A DNA stretch of 64,000 nucleotides from Rhea pennata (Eukaryota; Chordata; Aves; Rheiformes; Rheidae): positions 35,998,731 through 36,062,730 of the forward strand of contig NC_084669.1 in NCBI RefSeq assembly GCF_028389875.1, read 5' to 3'. Shown here one piece after another: positions 45,721-55,925 of this stretch (positions are counted from its first letter, which is position 1; each line of letters opens with the position of its first letter). Below the pieces are notes generated by a model that had not been told where the DNA came from, made no database searches, and worked only from the letters and a program-made list of their open reading frames with translations. The position numbers and the translations under genes are program-made.

Positions 45721-48570
45721 GGTTAGAATAAATCATTTTGGTTCCTCTCCTATCGTCGTGAAGCTCTTCTCTTCTGACGCTGCCCTTGGCCCCACCGCGG
45801 AGTGTCTAAGGCCGTGCAGGTTCGGGGTTGTCGCCGGCGCGGCGCGGCACGGCACGGTGCGGCACGGCACGGCACGGCACAGCACACTCTAGTGTTCTGT
45901 CCAGCGCGTTGCTGCGTGCTCGACCGCTCCGCGTCGCTGTCAGCTAAGTTCTTCTGGCCTTTGCCGTGAATAACGCGTTTTGGTAGGTTGAGAAGTGAAG
46001 TGTGTTTTAAGGGTGGTTTTGTACAAAGAGAGAAAAGGGGAAAAGAATGGGAGGCTGCAGCCTCGACGGGCAAAGGTGACTGAGCATACCTGTGTTTTAA
46101 CCTTAAAAACTGAATTGTTTAGTTTAATAAATGATTTTTCCAGATACTGTTGGTGCTTCCCGTTCTTTCGAATTTGGGAAATGAACTTGGGACGTGAGCG
46201 TGCTGCGGCGGCCGGCGGGGAGGACGATGCCCTCGGAGGACGGCTGGACGTGCTGACGGCCGAGGTGGCTCCCTGGGCCTCGGCCGGCCCGTGCCGGGGA
46301 GCTGCCGCTTTGCTCTCGGCGCGCTGCGCCCGGAGCGGCGTGACGGCAAGGACCCAGGGCGCAGGAGTCGCGCCGGGGGCGCCCGGTTTCCCACCGGCTC
46401 CACGCGTCGTGGTTGCCGTCGTCTTGCTGTCCTGCGCCCGGGCGCTTGGAGCGGCTCAACCCTGCCGTTCCCAGTCGCACATGTTGCTGTGACAGGCGCT
46501 AAGCTTGCGGGGTGCTGGCTTAGTCCCACTTCTGCGCTTGGTTGCGAGCGAAAACCGCTGCGGCCACGCTTGCAGGGATCGTCTGGGCCCCTCCAGGAGG
46601 CTGGCGCGGGGCTCTGGTTTAGGAGGAGCGAGGAACGCTGAGCTAACGCGGTCCCCGCCTTCCTGGCGCGAGCAGCCGCCGCTCAGCCGCTCCCAACAGA
46701 TGCGTCTTCAACCCGCTCCTAAAAATGTTCCTTGCATGCTGTTTAATGGACTGATGCAACTGCAAAATCCCAGAATTGCCTTCTTTCTTTCTTTCTTTTT
46801 TTCTTTTTTCTTTTTTGGTCCATGTCTGTTTTATAGTGCCCCGTAACTGCGAACTTCCCTGTGGGTCATCCTCCCTGTGCTGTTGTTTTCTGCATGCCCC
46901 TAAATGCCCCAGCCTCTGTGGGTGTTTGGCACCTGTTCATGATACACGTCTGTAAAGTCTGCTCTGTGTGCTCCGCGACTTAAATGTTTGCTCTCTTCTG
47001 CAGATCTGTACTCCTGCGGCTGTCGTGTTTGCTAGAAGTTCCCAATACTCCCGATTATCTTTGCAAGATGATTAATAAGAAATAGATGGTTGTGTGCGGT
47101 CAGAAGTCACTCTTTCCTAGGAAAAACATTTGGCGATGTTCACAGCAGCAGAGCGCAGGCGCTGCAGCTCCCTCCGATCTCAGGCTGCCTTGTGCCAGGC
47201 AGATGAGCTCATAGCGAGCGCATCGGTGGCACGTAGAGTTGCTTTGGTTTTGCTTCCTGGCCCCAGTGTCTTTTCATATTTAGGAAGAAAATACCACCTT
47301 CGTCTGCGTTCAGTTCCTGTCTCAACGTCTGTCTTTGCAGCACAGCTGCGAGAGCTGAAATTTTGCTTTGGAGCAGCGACGAGAACTTTCTGCAAATGTA
47401 ATTGTTAAATCCCCTCGGGAAATGCAAGGTCCTGCCCATCTCCAGCATGTTCCTTCTGCTGGCAGAGCCACCACCTCCTTCGGCGCTTGCGTCTGTTGAT
47501 GAAGACGTGACCAGTGAGCAGGTAGATGAAAGCTCCTGGCCTGCAGAGCCGGGAAGGAAGCGTCAGTTTGGCCCCTGTCTTGGATGTGCACGAAAGGGCG
47601 AAGCAGTCTCGTGCTTTTGGCTGTTTGGCCCGTTGGGTTTTGGATGCTGGTTTGCAGATGACCTGTGAACGTCCATGTCAACCCTGCTAGAGAGGTTTTG
47701 CGTGGCCGGTGCCGCAGACGGGGAGGTCCCTTACTGCCTTCGGCAGGTTTTGCTTCCGCCAGAGCCTCGCGGCTTCTTGCTGCAATATCGGCAGCAGCCT
47801 CCAGCCACGATTGTTGCTGGTGTCAAAAAAAGACATTGAAAAGAGGAGGAGAGCTGTGAAGAGGGTCACTTTAGTGGTGCTTTCATTTTTTTTTTTTTCC
47901 TTTCCCGGGAAGGAAGTTAGAAAAGCCGAGCCCTCAAAGCCTCATTGAAAGGGTGACAGAGACGGGATAAAGCGTAAGACGGAGGGAAGGAATCCCGGAG
48001 CGCTTGCCCCCATGTTTTAATGATCTGTTAACAATTACCCCTTTCAGCCGAGAACATATGGTAGATGGTTTGCTTTTTTTTTCTTTTCTTTTTCTTTTTT
48101 TTTTAAAAAACGACCAGAAAGAAATTGCTTCAGAACTTAAAGGATGGTGGAAAAGGGTGGCGCCGGCTGTGACGAGCTCGGGGCAGGGAGAGGCGGCCGG
48201 GCGGGCGTCTTCCGGCTTTGCCAGGCTGGGGCGGGCGTCCTGTGGGCACGGGCGAGAACGAAGCCTCAAAATGTTCCATTTTGTTATCCGTGCAAAAGGA
48301 AAGGCCGCAGCGCTCCCGATCCTTGGCACGGCCCTGGCTCCGCTGGCTGCTGGCGGCTTGCCCAGGTGTCAGGGCGGCAGGGAGTCGGACCTGCAGGACC
48401 GGGGCTCCTCTGGACGTGGACGCCATGGCTGGGGACACGGCAGGCTGGGAGGGACAAGGCTGGAAGATGGGGAGGGCTGAGAAGCAGCTGGGGTGTGACT
48501 AGATGGGGTGAAATAGCCTGAGCAAGGATTGCAAGGAGAGGGGCTGAGGGGAGGAAAGCAGGAGAGGAGA
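45721..48570. other. TSPAN15-NEUROG3 intergenic, proximal part
   Basis: No gene recognised. Contains a GGCAC pentamer array (45841-45886), pyrimidine-rich tracts (46780-46820, 48075-48105) and GC-rich patches whose open frames are short and unrelated to any domain I know. Confidence 0.6.
45841..45886 (-). repeat. GGCAC pentamer array
   Basis: About nine imperfect copies of GGCAC, the reverse complement of the GTGCC unit in TSPAN15 intron 1. Confidence 0.85.
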
Positions 48571-48815
48571 GACCATCCCTCCAAGAAAGGGACCACCACA
48601 GGTGAGGAGGGACCGTCCCTCCTGAGTAAGGGGCTTGGCAGGCAAGTAGAAACCATCCCCCCTGAGTAAGGGGCTGCAGCAGATGAGGAGGGACCATCCC
48701 TCCTGAGCAAGGAACTGCGGCAGGCAAGGAGGGGCCATTCCTCCAAGAAAGGGGCTGCAGCGGGTGAGGAGGGACCGTCCCTCCTGAGACAGAGGCTGCA
48801 GCTGAGCACGAGGGA
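48571..48815 (+). repeat. 40-bp minisatellite, about six copies
   Basis: Units begin GACCATCCCTCC (or GACCGTCCC) at about 48571, 48611, 48651, 48692, 48733 and 48773, each followed by a TGAG/AAGA-AAGGGGCTGCAG segment. Spacing is 40-41 bp and copies are imperfect, so this is a small tandem repeat array. The open frames across it merely repeat the unit in changing phase. Confidence 0.9.
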
Positions 48816-51420
48816 GCTGCGAGCTAAGACTGGGACGAGGAGGAGATGACACAGGGATGGCCGGGAAGAGGACCTCCATCGGGTGCGGAGCGGGTCCGCT
48901 GTGGCAGTTGGCGCTGCTTGCGTTGACGCTGGAGCCACGAACTGTGCTTCTCTCCCAGGGATGCTCCCAGCATGGCCACAGCGCTGAGGGCCGCCGAATG
49001 TGCGTGATGCACTCGGAAAGGTGCTGGGAGGGAAGGAAGCTGGTGTTGCGGGGCTGCCTGGCAGCGGCTGCATCGGCACCTTTGCAGGGTTGCATCCTTC
49101 CTGCCCGTGGGGATTCGGTTAAAGCAGTGACCGCAGTGCTGACCAACTGCTGGCCACATCCCCTAGCAGTGGTAGGGGAGCCACCCTCAAGCTGCTGGAG
49201 AACTCACTGTTTCTTTTGCTGAATGTGATGCTCTGATCATTTTAATGATTTCTCTACTCCAAATTTAACATCTTCCATGTACACTCAAAGCGGTGCCTGA
49301 AAGTGCAGCTCGTTGGCCTTGATTTTGCACCATGGTGCTTGATCTTGGCTTGCACATAGCACTTTCATGTTGCCTTGAGTTTGCAAAGCAGGGGTGAGCG
49401 CCTGCTTGCTTCACCTCGCCTGGCGTCGATGGAGCCTTGCAGCGGGGCTGGGGCTGTGCTGGGCCTTCCAGGCCTGGCTGCTGCTGCCCCCACACCAGGA
49501 GTGAAACTGAGTCCTGGAGACTCCTGGTTTCCACTGCTCTGGTGCCGTCTGGTGTGGCTGACGTTTGACCAGTGGAGCCTCCAAATCACAGAGGAAAGCC
49601 CGTCTCTGCTTAGTTTCAGAGGTCGGAAAGCACCGTCTGTCTGCCTCATTGGCAGCCTGGGGACGGCTGAGGAGTTTAGCAGCATGCCGGGGTCTGTGCC
49701 GTGACAACTTCATTGGGCATTCAAATGCCAGAAGTCAGGTTTTCCCTTACAAGAGAGAAAACGGTTGTTCAGGAAGATGAGGGTCCAAGAAATGCGTGTG
49801 TACGCTTCGCTGGTGGCTGTTTCCTGAGGGCCAAAGGAGGCTTTATGCACATGAATGCTGAAGTGTCAAATCTGTATTTTACAGCTGGCAGCTAATGACA
49901 GCCACTGCGGACTGGCTAAGTCCAAGCGCCTGAGATGCCTTCAGCAGCACTGCGTGCGGATTCAGGGCCACGGGGACTAGCGACTGGCGTAAAGTGACAC
50001 ATACTTCAACGCCCGTTGAGGTCCTGATGCCGCTTCACTGAACGGCCAGGGGATGTCGGGATGGTGGCTTTGCACGGGTCTAGCCAGAAAGGGGTTTCGG
50101 GGGCATGGTGCTTGGGAAATGTAATGGGGGAACGTGCTGGAGGTCTAACCCATCCCTTCTGCTTGGGACGAAAGGAGAAACCCTTATTCTGGCAGGATCT
50201 TCTCATAAAATGACATGAGACAAGGAACTGTTTGCCACAAAGCGGAGAGGGAGAGCCAACTTTGTTGGCTTGGCAGGATGGGAGGCAATCAAGCCCCAGA
50301 GAGGTGAGGGCCACATTTTCTTACCTGGACAGGTACTTGGAGGATTGGGTAAATACTGTAATGTAACAGGTTTCAGGGCACCCACCTGTAGGCACCACAG
50401 GTCAGTATCTAACTGACCATTTTGAACATGGTTTCTGTTTTCCTTCCAGAGATAACCTAGGCTTTTGGCGTGTTTTGGTTTATTGTACTCTGACCTAAAG
50501 AAAGTTTCTGGCTCCGGACAGCTGTCTGCTCTTGTAACCTTATGAAACCATCTCCTGTCAGATTAAATTTTAAGGACACATAAGGCTGGGGAAGGGTTTA
50601 TTGTGTAGGAAGATTGCACACTTAAATCTCTTGGGTTGTCTCCCCAGATACCATTGGGTCTACTTCTCTTTGGACACAGCGCCCGTGTCTCCCACCCCTG
50701 GAGCCCAAGAGCAGAGCTCGGCTGGGTTGTTCCTGCCCTAGAGCAGACTCGAGCCCCAGCCTCCGTCAGTCCAAGTCTGCGAGGAGAAGAGCCCCAGCTC
50801 CCACGAGGCTAAAGGAAAACTGCTCAGGCAGGGCAAGGACCGGGTCTTTGAGCCCGATCTCCGCAGAAGAAAGGCTGTGCTGGCTGTCGCGTGGCCGGGG
50901 AGGCGGCTGGCGTTCGCGGTGGCTGGGCTGCGTGCTGCCAGGAGCCGTGCCGGGGGGCAGGAGGGAGCGGTACCCCGGCGGAGATGTTACTCCTGGCATA
51001 GCCTGGCTCTAGGAGGCTCCTCGAGCCGGGCTGCCTTGGCCCCATGAGGCGTTTGGCTCCATTACTGCCGAGTCCGGTGCGGGGGCCCCGGGCAGCAGCT
51101 GGACCCCAGAGGCAGCCACTGGCTGCCCCTGGCTAAGAACCGTTCCCAGCGGGATAAAAAGGTGTGGGGCCGGGTCCTGGGTGGGGGGACACAGCCTTTT
51201 CACTAGCCCGGGCTCAGCCTGGGGAGGGCTGTTGCTAGCTCTCCGCTGCGTGCGTGTACTGGTTGCTGAGGCCTCTTCTCTCCAGTGCTGGACTCTGGAC
51301 ACAAAGGCAAGGAAGATTTACTGTGGGGAGAGGGGGCTTGCCGGGGGCTTGCCGTCCTGTCCCCACCACCCTCTGCCGCCCTGCCCCTGCACGGCTCCCA
51401 CGACTGCTTGCTTAGCGCTC
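48816..51420. other. intergenic, no gene recognised
   Basis: Moderate-GC sequence. No exon, repeat family or RNA gene could be supported. Confidence 0.55.
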
Positions 51421-52240
51421 GCCGGTAATTAATGATTTCCCGGGGAGGCTTCTCCAGCCGCGGGCGCGCCCCGGGGGCTGCTGCCGCCGGCCCGGGCGCG
51501 CCGGCCGCGGGGCCCCGCTGCAGGGCTGCGCGCCGGGCCGTGCCGGGCCGTGCCGTGCCGTGCCGTGCCGGGCAGTGCCGGGGCTCGCCGGGGCACCGCG
51601 CTCCCGGCCCCGGCCGTGCGCCCCGTCGGGCCGCTGCGGGCGAGCGAGGGGCGCGCACGCGGCCCCGCTGGCTGCGGCTTTTCTTGCTTTCACCTCCCCC
51701 CACCCGGTCCCGGCCGGGGCCCCGTTTTGCCCCTTCTCCTCTCCCTCTCGCGTCGGGGCCGGGGGGAGGAGGAGGAGGAGGAGGAGGAAGGGACAAACAC
51801 TGTCGGAGCCCGCCGTCCCTCCCCGAAGCGGGGCCCCCGGCGCTCCTCGCGCCTGGCCCCTGCGCTCCCCGCGCAGCGCGCCCGCAGCCGGGCGCCGCGG
51901 CGGCGCTGCCTCTGCGCGGGGCACGGCGAAGGCCCGAAGGAGCCGCGCTGCGGGCGCCGGCCCCGCAAACCGCGGCAGCGCCGGGCGGCCGGCGCGCCCC
52001 GCGCCCCGCCGCGCGCCGCCGCCCCGGCCCCGGGCCCGGCCCCGCGCGGCCCCCGCGGGCGCGGAGCGGGCTGCGGGCCGCCGGCCGGCCCCGGCCCGGC
52101 CCGGCCCGGCCCGGCCCGGCAGCCGCGCCGCCCTTATCTCGCCTCCCCGCTTCCCATCAAACAGCACCAGTTGGGCAGGCCGGGCTGCGGCCGGGCCCGG
52201 ATTGCCAAACGTCTCCAACGCCTGGCAGGCGAAAGATGGG
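51420..52240. other. GC-rich island upstream of NEUROG3
   Basis: CpG-dense stretch with a GTGCC/GGGCC array at 51535-51582 and a CCCGG pentamer array at 52085-52121. Frames are open on both strands only because stop codons are rare at this composition. It could be a distal CpG-island element or an unannotated promoter. Confidence 0.5.
52085..52121 (+). repeat. (CCGGC/CCCGG)n pentamer array
   Basis: About seven copies of a GGCCC-type pentamer. A similar array lies at 53024-53054, and a CGCTG pentamer array of about five copies at 53339-53363. Confidence 0.85.
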
Positions 52241-52740
52241 CCCGGGCTCCACTGGTTACCATATGTTTTCAATAAAATAAGACAAATAGGGCCGGGAGAT
52301 AGGGATTGCAGTAAACCTGTTATAAAGTAGCATAAAATAGGCCAATGTAAACGGCAGAAGGGCCCCTCCTGGAAGGGCCATTTGGTGCCAGCCCTGCGCT
52401 GGAGCTGCTCAGACAGGTGTGAGTAGGAGCCGAATGTGGTGCCCCCGAGATTTTTATCACGTTTGTGGTAATATTGTGCTTGTTATGCTAACTATGAGTA
52501 AACATACCCGGCCGGGCATTGTGGCAATAGGAGGGAGTTATCAGAAAGTGGCAGTGGGAAGGTGATTTAACAATAAAGTTGTCTTGTTTGCCAGCAGGTG
52601 ATGTCTGCCCCCAGCCCCATGATTAATGCTTCCCAAAGCACTCCACTTTACAATCTCTTGTAATTATTTATTAAACGAAATCTATTTATTATTATTTTAG
52701 CAAACAGCGGTACCAGGTGGGGCTTTCTTTTCCTCTTCAG
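52240..52740. promoter_or_regulatory. AT-rich enhancer-like island upstream of NEUROG3
   Basis: A sharply bounded AT-rich block between two very GC-rich ones, about 1.2-1.7 kb upstream of the start codon. It has FOX-type motifs (TGTAAAC at 52346, GTAAACA at 52498), an E-box (CAGGTG at 52595) and several TAAT-type homeodomain cores near 52620-52690. No open frame accounts for it. Mammalian NEUROG3 is driven by upstream enhancers bound by FOXA, HNF1 and ONECUT factors; equivalence is inferred. Confidence 0.45.
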
Positions 52741-53556
52741 CTTTTGTTTGAAGGACGTATGAAGTGGGCAGTCTAAGGGTTGGAAACTCGCTCACCAGAT
52801 TTTTTGTCGTCCAATTTGCACAGGCACAAAAAAAACCTGCCGGGCCCTTCCTATTCATCCTCTCCTGCCCTCCTCGCCGCCCCCCCCCTCCCCGCCGCTG
52901 GAAGGGGCGCCCGACCCGCCGGCGGGGCCTGCCCGCCTCGGCCCCGCTCCCCCGCCCGGCGAGAGCCAGCGCCGAGGCCGCCGCCGCCGCGCCGCGCCGG
53001 GGAGGGCGCCCGGGCGGGCAGCGCGGCCCGGCCCGGCCCGGCCCGGCCCGGCCCCGCCGGCGGCTCCGCGCCTCGCGGGACCCCGGCCCCGCCGCCCGCC
53101 GCCGGGGGAAGGCACCCCGGGCGGAGGCCGGTCCCCGCCGCCCGCCGCAGCCGGTGCGCAAAGATCCCCGGCAGGGCTTTGCGCGCCGAGCCGCGGCGCC
53201 GGGCCGGGGGCCGCCGCGGGCTGAGGGCGCCCGGGGCCGCCCGGGGGCCGGGGGCAGCCCGGGGGCCCGGCCGCCCTGGCCCCGGGGGCAGAGCGGGGCA
53301 GGCGCGGGCGGCGGCGCCGCGGCGGCCCCGGCCCGGCGCCCGCTGCGCTGCGCTGCGCTGCGCCCGGCGGCGCCCGGCGGCCCCTTCCGAGGGCGGCGGC
53401 GGGGCGGCCCCGCGCCGCGGCCGGCGGCTCCGCCGGGGGCTCCGGCCGCAGCCCGGCCCCGCGGCGGCCCGGGGGGCGGGGAGGGCGGCGTGGGAGCCGG
53501 CGGGGGCTCGCGTGGCGCGGCGGGCGGCGCCGGGCCCGGCACGCTCCCGCCGGGGC

Positions 53557-53651
53557 TGATAAGATAAAAGCGTGCCAAGGGGTGGTGCGGCGGGGGGGCG
53601 CGCACGCTGCCCGCACCGGGAAATCCCTATTGTCTCCCGGCCCTATATATA
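53557..53651 (+). promoter_or_regulatory. NEUROG3: NEUROG3 core promoter (GATA, SOX-like, TATA)
   Basis: A clear TATA box (TATATATA, 53644-53651) lies just downstream of CTATTGT (53627-53633), the complement of the SOX-type ACAATAG. A double GATA motif TGATAAGATAAAA is at 53557-53569. A transcription start near 53675 is expected from TATA spacing. Confidence 0.7.
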
Positions 53652-53674
53652 GGGGCTTAACGGCAGTCGTGTGC

Positions 53675-53805
53675 CGGCCGCGCAACCTGCGCTTGCCCGC
53701 ACTCGAGGAGAAGCGGGGCGGGGGGAGCGGCGGGGCCGGGGCCGCGCAGGAGGACGAGCCGCTCGGCTGCAGCCTCGCCCCGGCATCTCTCCCCGGGGGC
53801 CGCAG
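53675..53805 (+). other. NEUROG3: NEUROG3 non-coding exon 1
   Basis: Runs from the expected start site about 30 bp below the TATA box to a good donor (CGCAG/GTAACG) at 53805. Mammalian NEUROG3 likewise has a 5' UTR exon before a single coding exon. The 5' end is approximate; the intron is 53806-53932 (127 bp, acceptor TTTGCAG). Confidence 0.65.
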
Positions 53806-53933
53806 GTAACGGCGGTGCCGCAGCGCGGGCGGGGAGACGGGGCGCCCGGGCCGCGCCGGCGGCTGTGCGCGCCCGCGCCCGCGCCGGAGCCGCTCGCCGC
53901 GCCGGCGGGCTAACGCGGGCTTGGCTTTGCAGG

Positions 53934-54461
53934 ATGGCCCCGCAGAGCGACTGCTCCCCGGGCGAAGCGCAGCCCTATTTCGGCGGCTCGGACGCCGCCG
54001 CCGCCTCGGCCGCCGGCGGCTCGGCGGGCGCGGGCAGCCGGGGCGCCTCGCCGGCCCGCGGCGCGCTGCCCCCGCGGGAGGCGGCGCGCAGGAAGGGCAA
54101 GGGGCGGCGGGGCCGCGGCAAGGCCCGCAGCGAGGGGCTGCTCAGCAAGCAGAAGAAGAGCCGGCGCATGAAGGCCAACGACCGGGAGAGGAACCGCATG
54201 CACCACCTCAACTCCGCCCTGGACGCGCTCCGCAGCGTCCTGCCCACCTTCCCCGACGACGCCAAGCTCACCAAGATCGAGACGCTCCGCTTCGCCCACA
54301 ACTACATCTGGGCGCTCACGCAGAGCCTCCGCCTGGCCGAGCAGAGCCTGCCCGAGCCCCCGCCGCCGCCCGCCGCCGCCTCCCCCGGAGCCTGGGGCGC
54401 CCCCCGCGCCGCCGCGCCGCCGCCCCCGCCGCCCGCCGCCGCCTTCCCCGCCCTGCTCTGA
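53934..54461 (+). CDS. NEUROG3: Neurogenin-3, bHLH transcription factor
   Basis: Proneural bHLH activator; in vertebrates it forms E-protein heterodimers at E-boxes and commits endocrine progenitors of pancreas and gut. One 175-residue exon: Ala/Gly/Ser-rich N-terminus (1-50), basic stretch [15 protein letters not shown] (54-68), bHLH (about 79-131) with [28 protein letters not shown] and [11 protein letters not shown], then Pro/Ala runs (139-172) ending [20 protein letters not shown] and LTQSL match NEUROG3 better than NEUROG1 or NEUROG2, as does the position after TSPAN15. Human is 214 residues: the Tyr/Ser/Pro-rich C-terminal region of mammals is absent here. The first ATG is used; the spliced context has A at -3 and G at +4. 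Confidence 0.93.
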   Translation: MAPQSDCSPGEAQPYFGGSDAAAASAAGGSAGAGSRGASPARGALPPREAARRKGKGRRGRGKARSEGLLSKQKKSRRMKANDRERNRMHHLNSALDALRSVLPTFPDDAKLTKIETLRFAHNYIWALTQSLRLAEQSLPEPPPPPAAASPGAWGAPRAAAPPPPPPAAAFPALL

Positions 54462-54807
54462 GCGCCGCTCTCCCCCTTTCGGCCTTAAAATGGCCCGGGA
54501 GGTGCGCGTAGGGGGGCGTCCGCGCGGCGGGAGGGGAGGGGAGGGGGCGGCGGTGCGCCCCGCTGCCCTCTGCCCCCTCCCGCCCTGCTGAACCGCGGCG
54601 GGAGCTGACAGGCAGAAACAAATCACGGTTTTGTACTCGGAAACGGTAAATTATATTAATTTGTCGCTATCGATATTTATTGACTATATTTCGTAACAAA
54701 TATATATATATTTGTATATAAGAGTATTTTTGGCAGCGGTGGTCCGGCTGTTTGTACCAGAAAGAGGTCCCACGAGTGTATTCTTCTCTTTTCCTTCTGA
54801 CGCGGAG

Positions 54808-54813
54808 AATAAA
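54808..54813 (+). terminator. NEUROG3: NEUROG3 poly(A) signal
   Basis: AATAAA followed by GCGTGTCGCC about 350 nt after the stop. The 3' UTR between is AT-rich near 54640-54720. Confidence 0.65.
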
Positions 54814-54814
54814 G

Positions 54815-55585
54815 CGTGTCGCCGTCACACCTGCGCAGCGCGGTGTTTTCTTCCAGCGAGGGTCTTGCCTTCGGCTTCAAAATCGCGCGCAGCCGCCGCC
54901 TGCCCGCGCAGGGGAGGGCAGCGGTGGCCGCGGGCGCTCGGGGGCGGGCCGGCGTGCAAACGCGGAGCCGCGGGCGCAGTTCACGCGGGGCCGCCCCTGG
55001 CCCGGCTGCGCGCAGGGCTGCGCGCAGGGCTCGGCGCGCTGCAGGTATTTTGGGGAGGTCCCCGAGGGCCGAGCCCGGCCCGTCCTCCCCGGGGAGGACC
55101 CGCAGCCCCCGCCGGCTGCGCCGAGCAGCGTTGGACCGCTTAAAAACGCTGGAGGCGGGAGGGGAAAAGCCCCCCCCCGCCCCGCTCCGCGCTGCGGCGC
55201 GCAGATTTACGGCCGCGCTGCGCGGCCCGCGCTGCCCCGCGGGGCGGCCGCGGGGAGACAAAGCGCGAAGCCCTTTGTGATGCTAATTGCCCTCCGCGGA
55301 GCCCACTCGGCAGCGGCAAAGAGACGCTGCGGAGGCAATTTGTAGAACAAAAGCAATTTGGGTACTGGAAACAAAGGCGCCCGCCCCCCCCGTCCACCCC
55401 CCCGCCCCCGCGCCGCCGGCCCTGGCCATGGTGCTGAAGGCGGCCGCGCCGCGCCGGCCGCGGGGACCCCCCCGTCCCCCCCCTGCACCTGTGTTTGGGG
55501 CGGCAACACCCGCCCGCGGCTGCGGAGCCGGGACGCGGCGGCGGACTCGGCCCGCGGCCGTCGGGGCGCGCAGGCATCCCGGGCC
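54815..55585. other. GC-rich flank downstream of NEUROG3
   Basis: CpG-dense sequence with no recognised gene. Open frames on both strands reflect composition. Confidence 0.5.
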
Positions 55586-55925
55586 GCGGTCTCGCTGCGC
55601 CGTAGATCAGATGGGCAGAATGAAAGACCTAATGGTATTCCTCCCCCTGGCCACCCCCGCCCCCCCTGCCCCCTCGCCGGCTGAATTGCTTATTGTTTTC
55701 ATACTTAGCCTGCAAAAGTGCTCCGAGGCCTCGTGTGTGGCCGTGGCCAAAACACCGCGATTACCGGGGGAAGGGGGGAATAAAATCATTTAGCTTCTCC
55801 CCCTTGCCCCATCCAGCTCCTCGCCGATATCTCCCTATGGGAGAACATCACCTTGCACTCTCTGCGTGTGCCACGGGAGTGGGGAGGATAATTATACACT
55901 TCGTTACCCTCCACAAGTAGCATTT
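55586..55925. promoter_or_regulatory. possible conserved noncoding element
   Basis: Composition falls from CpG-rich to AT-balanced, with a dense run of homeodomain-type cores and ATTGCTTATTG, GATATC and GGATAATTATAC motifs and no open frame of note. It resembles conserved regulatory DNA; only alignment could confirm it. Confidence 0.3.

Noticed and set aside
48369-49146. Repeat protein on the - strand over the minisatellite
   Set aside because: The 40-41 bp period is not a multiple of three in phase, so the repeat appears in several frames; this is not how a coding repeat behaves.
51412-52280. Long open frames on both strands, some Gly-Pro-rich like collagen
   Set aside because: Open in most frames at once because stop codons are rare here; no regular Gly-X-Y repeat, so not a COL13A1 exon.
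52697-53605. 302- and 267-codon overlapping frames upstream of NEUROG3
   Set aside because: Composition artefact in a CpG island; Arg/Pro/Ala/Gly only, and they end just before the NEUROG3 TATA box.
53934-54461. Identity as NEUROG1 or NEUROG2
   Set aside because: The segment before the basic region ([10 protein letters not shown]) and the end of helix 2 (ALTQSL) fit NEUROG3, and so does synteny with TSPAN15.
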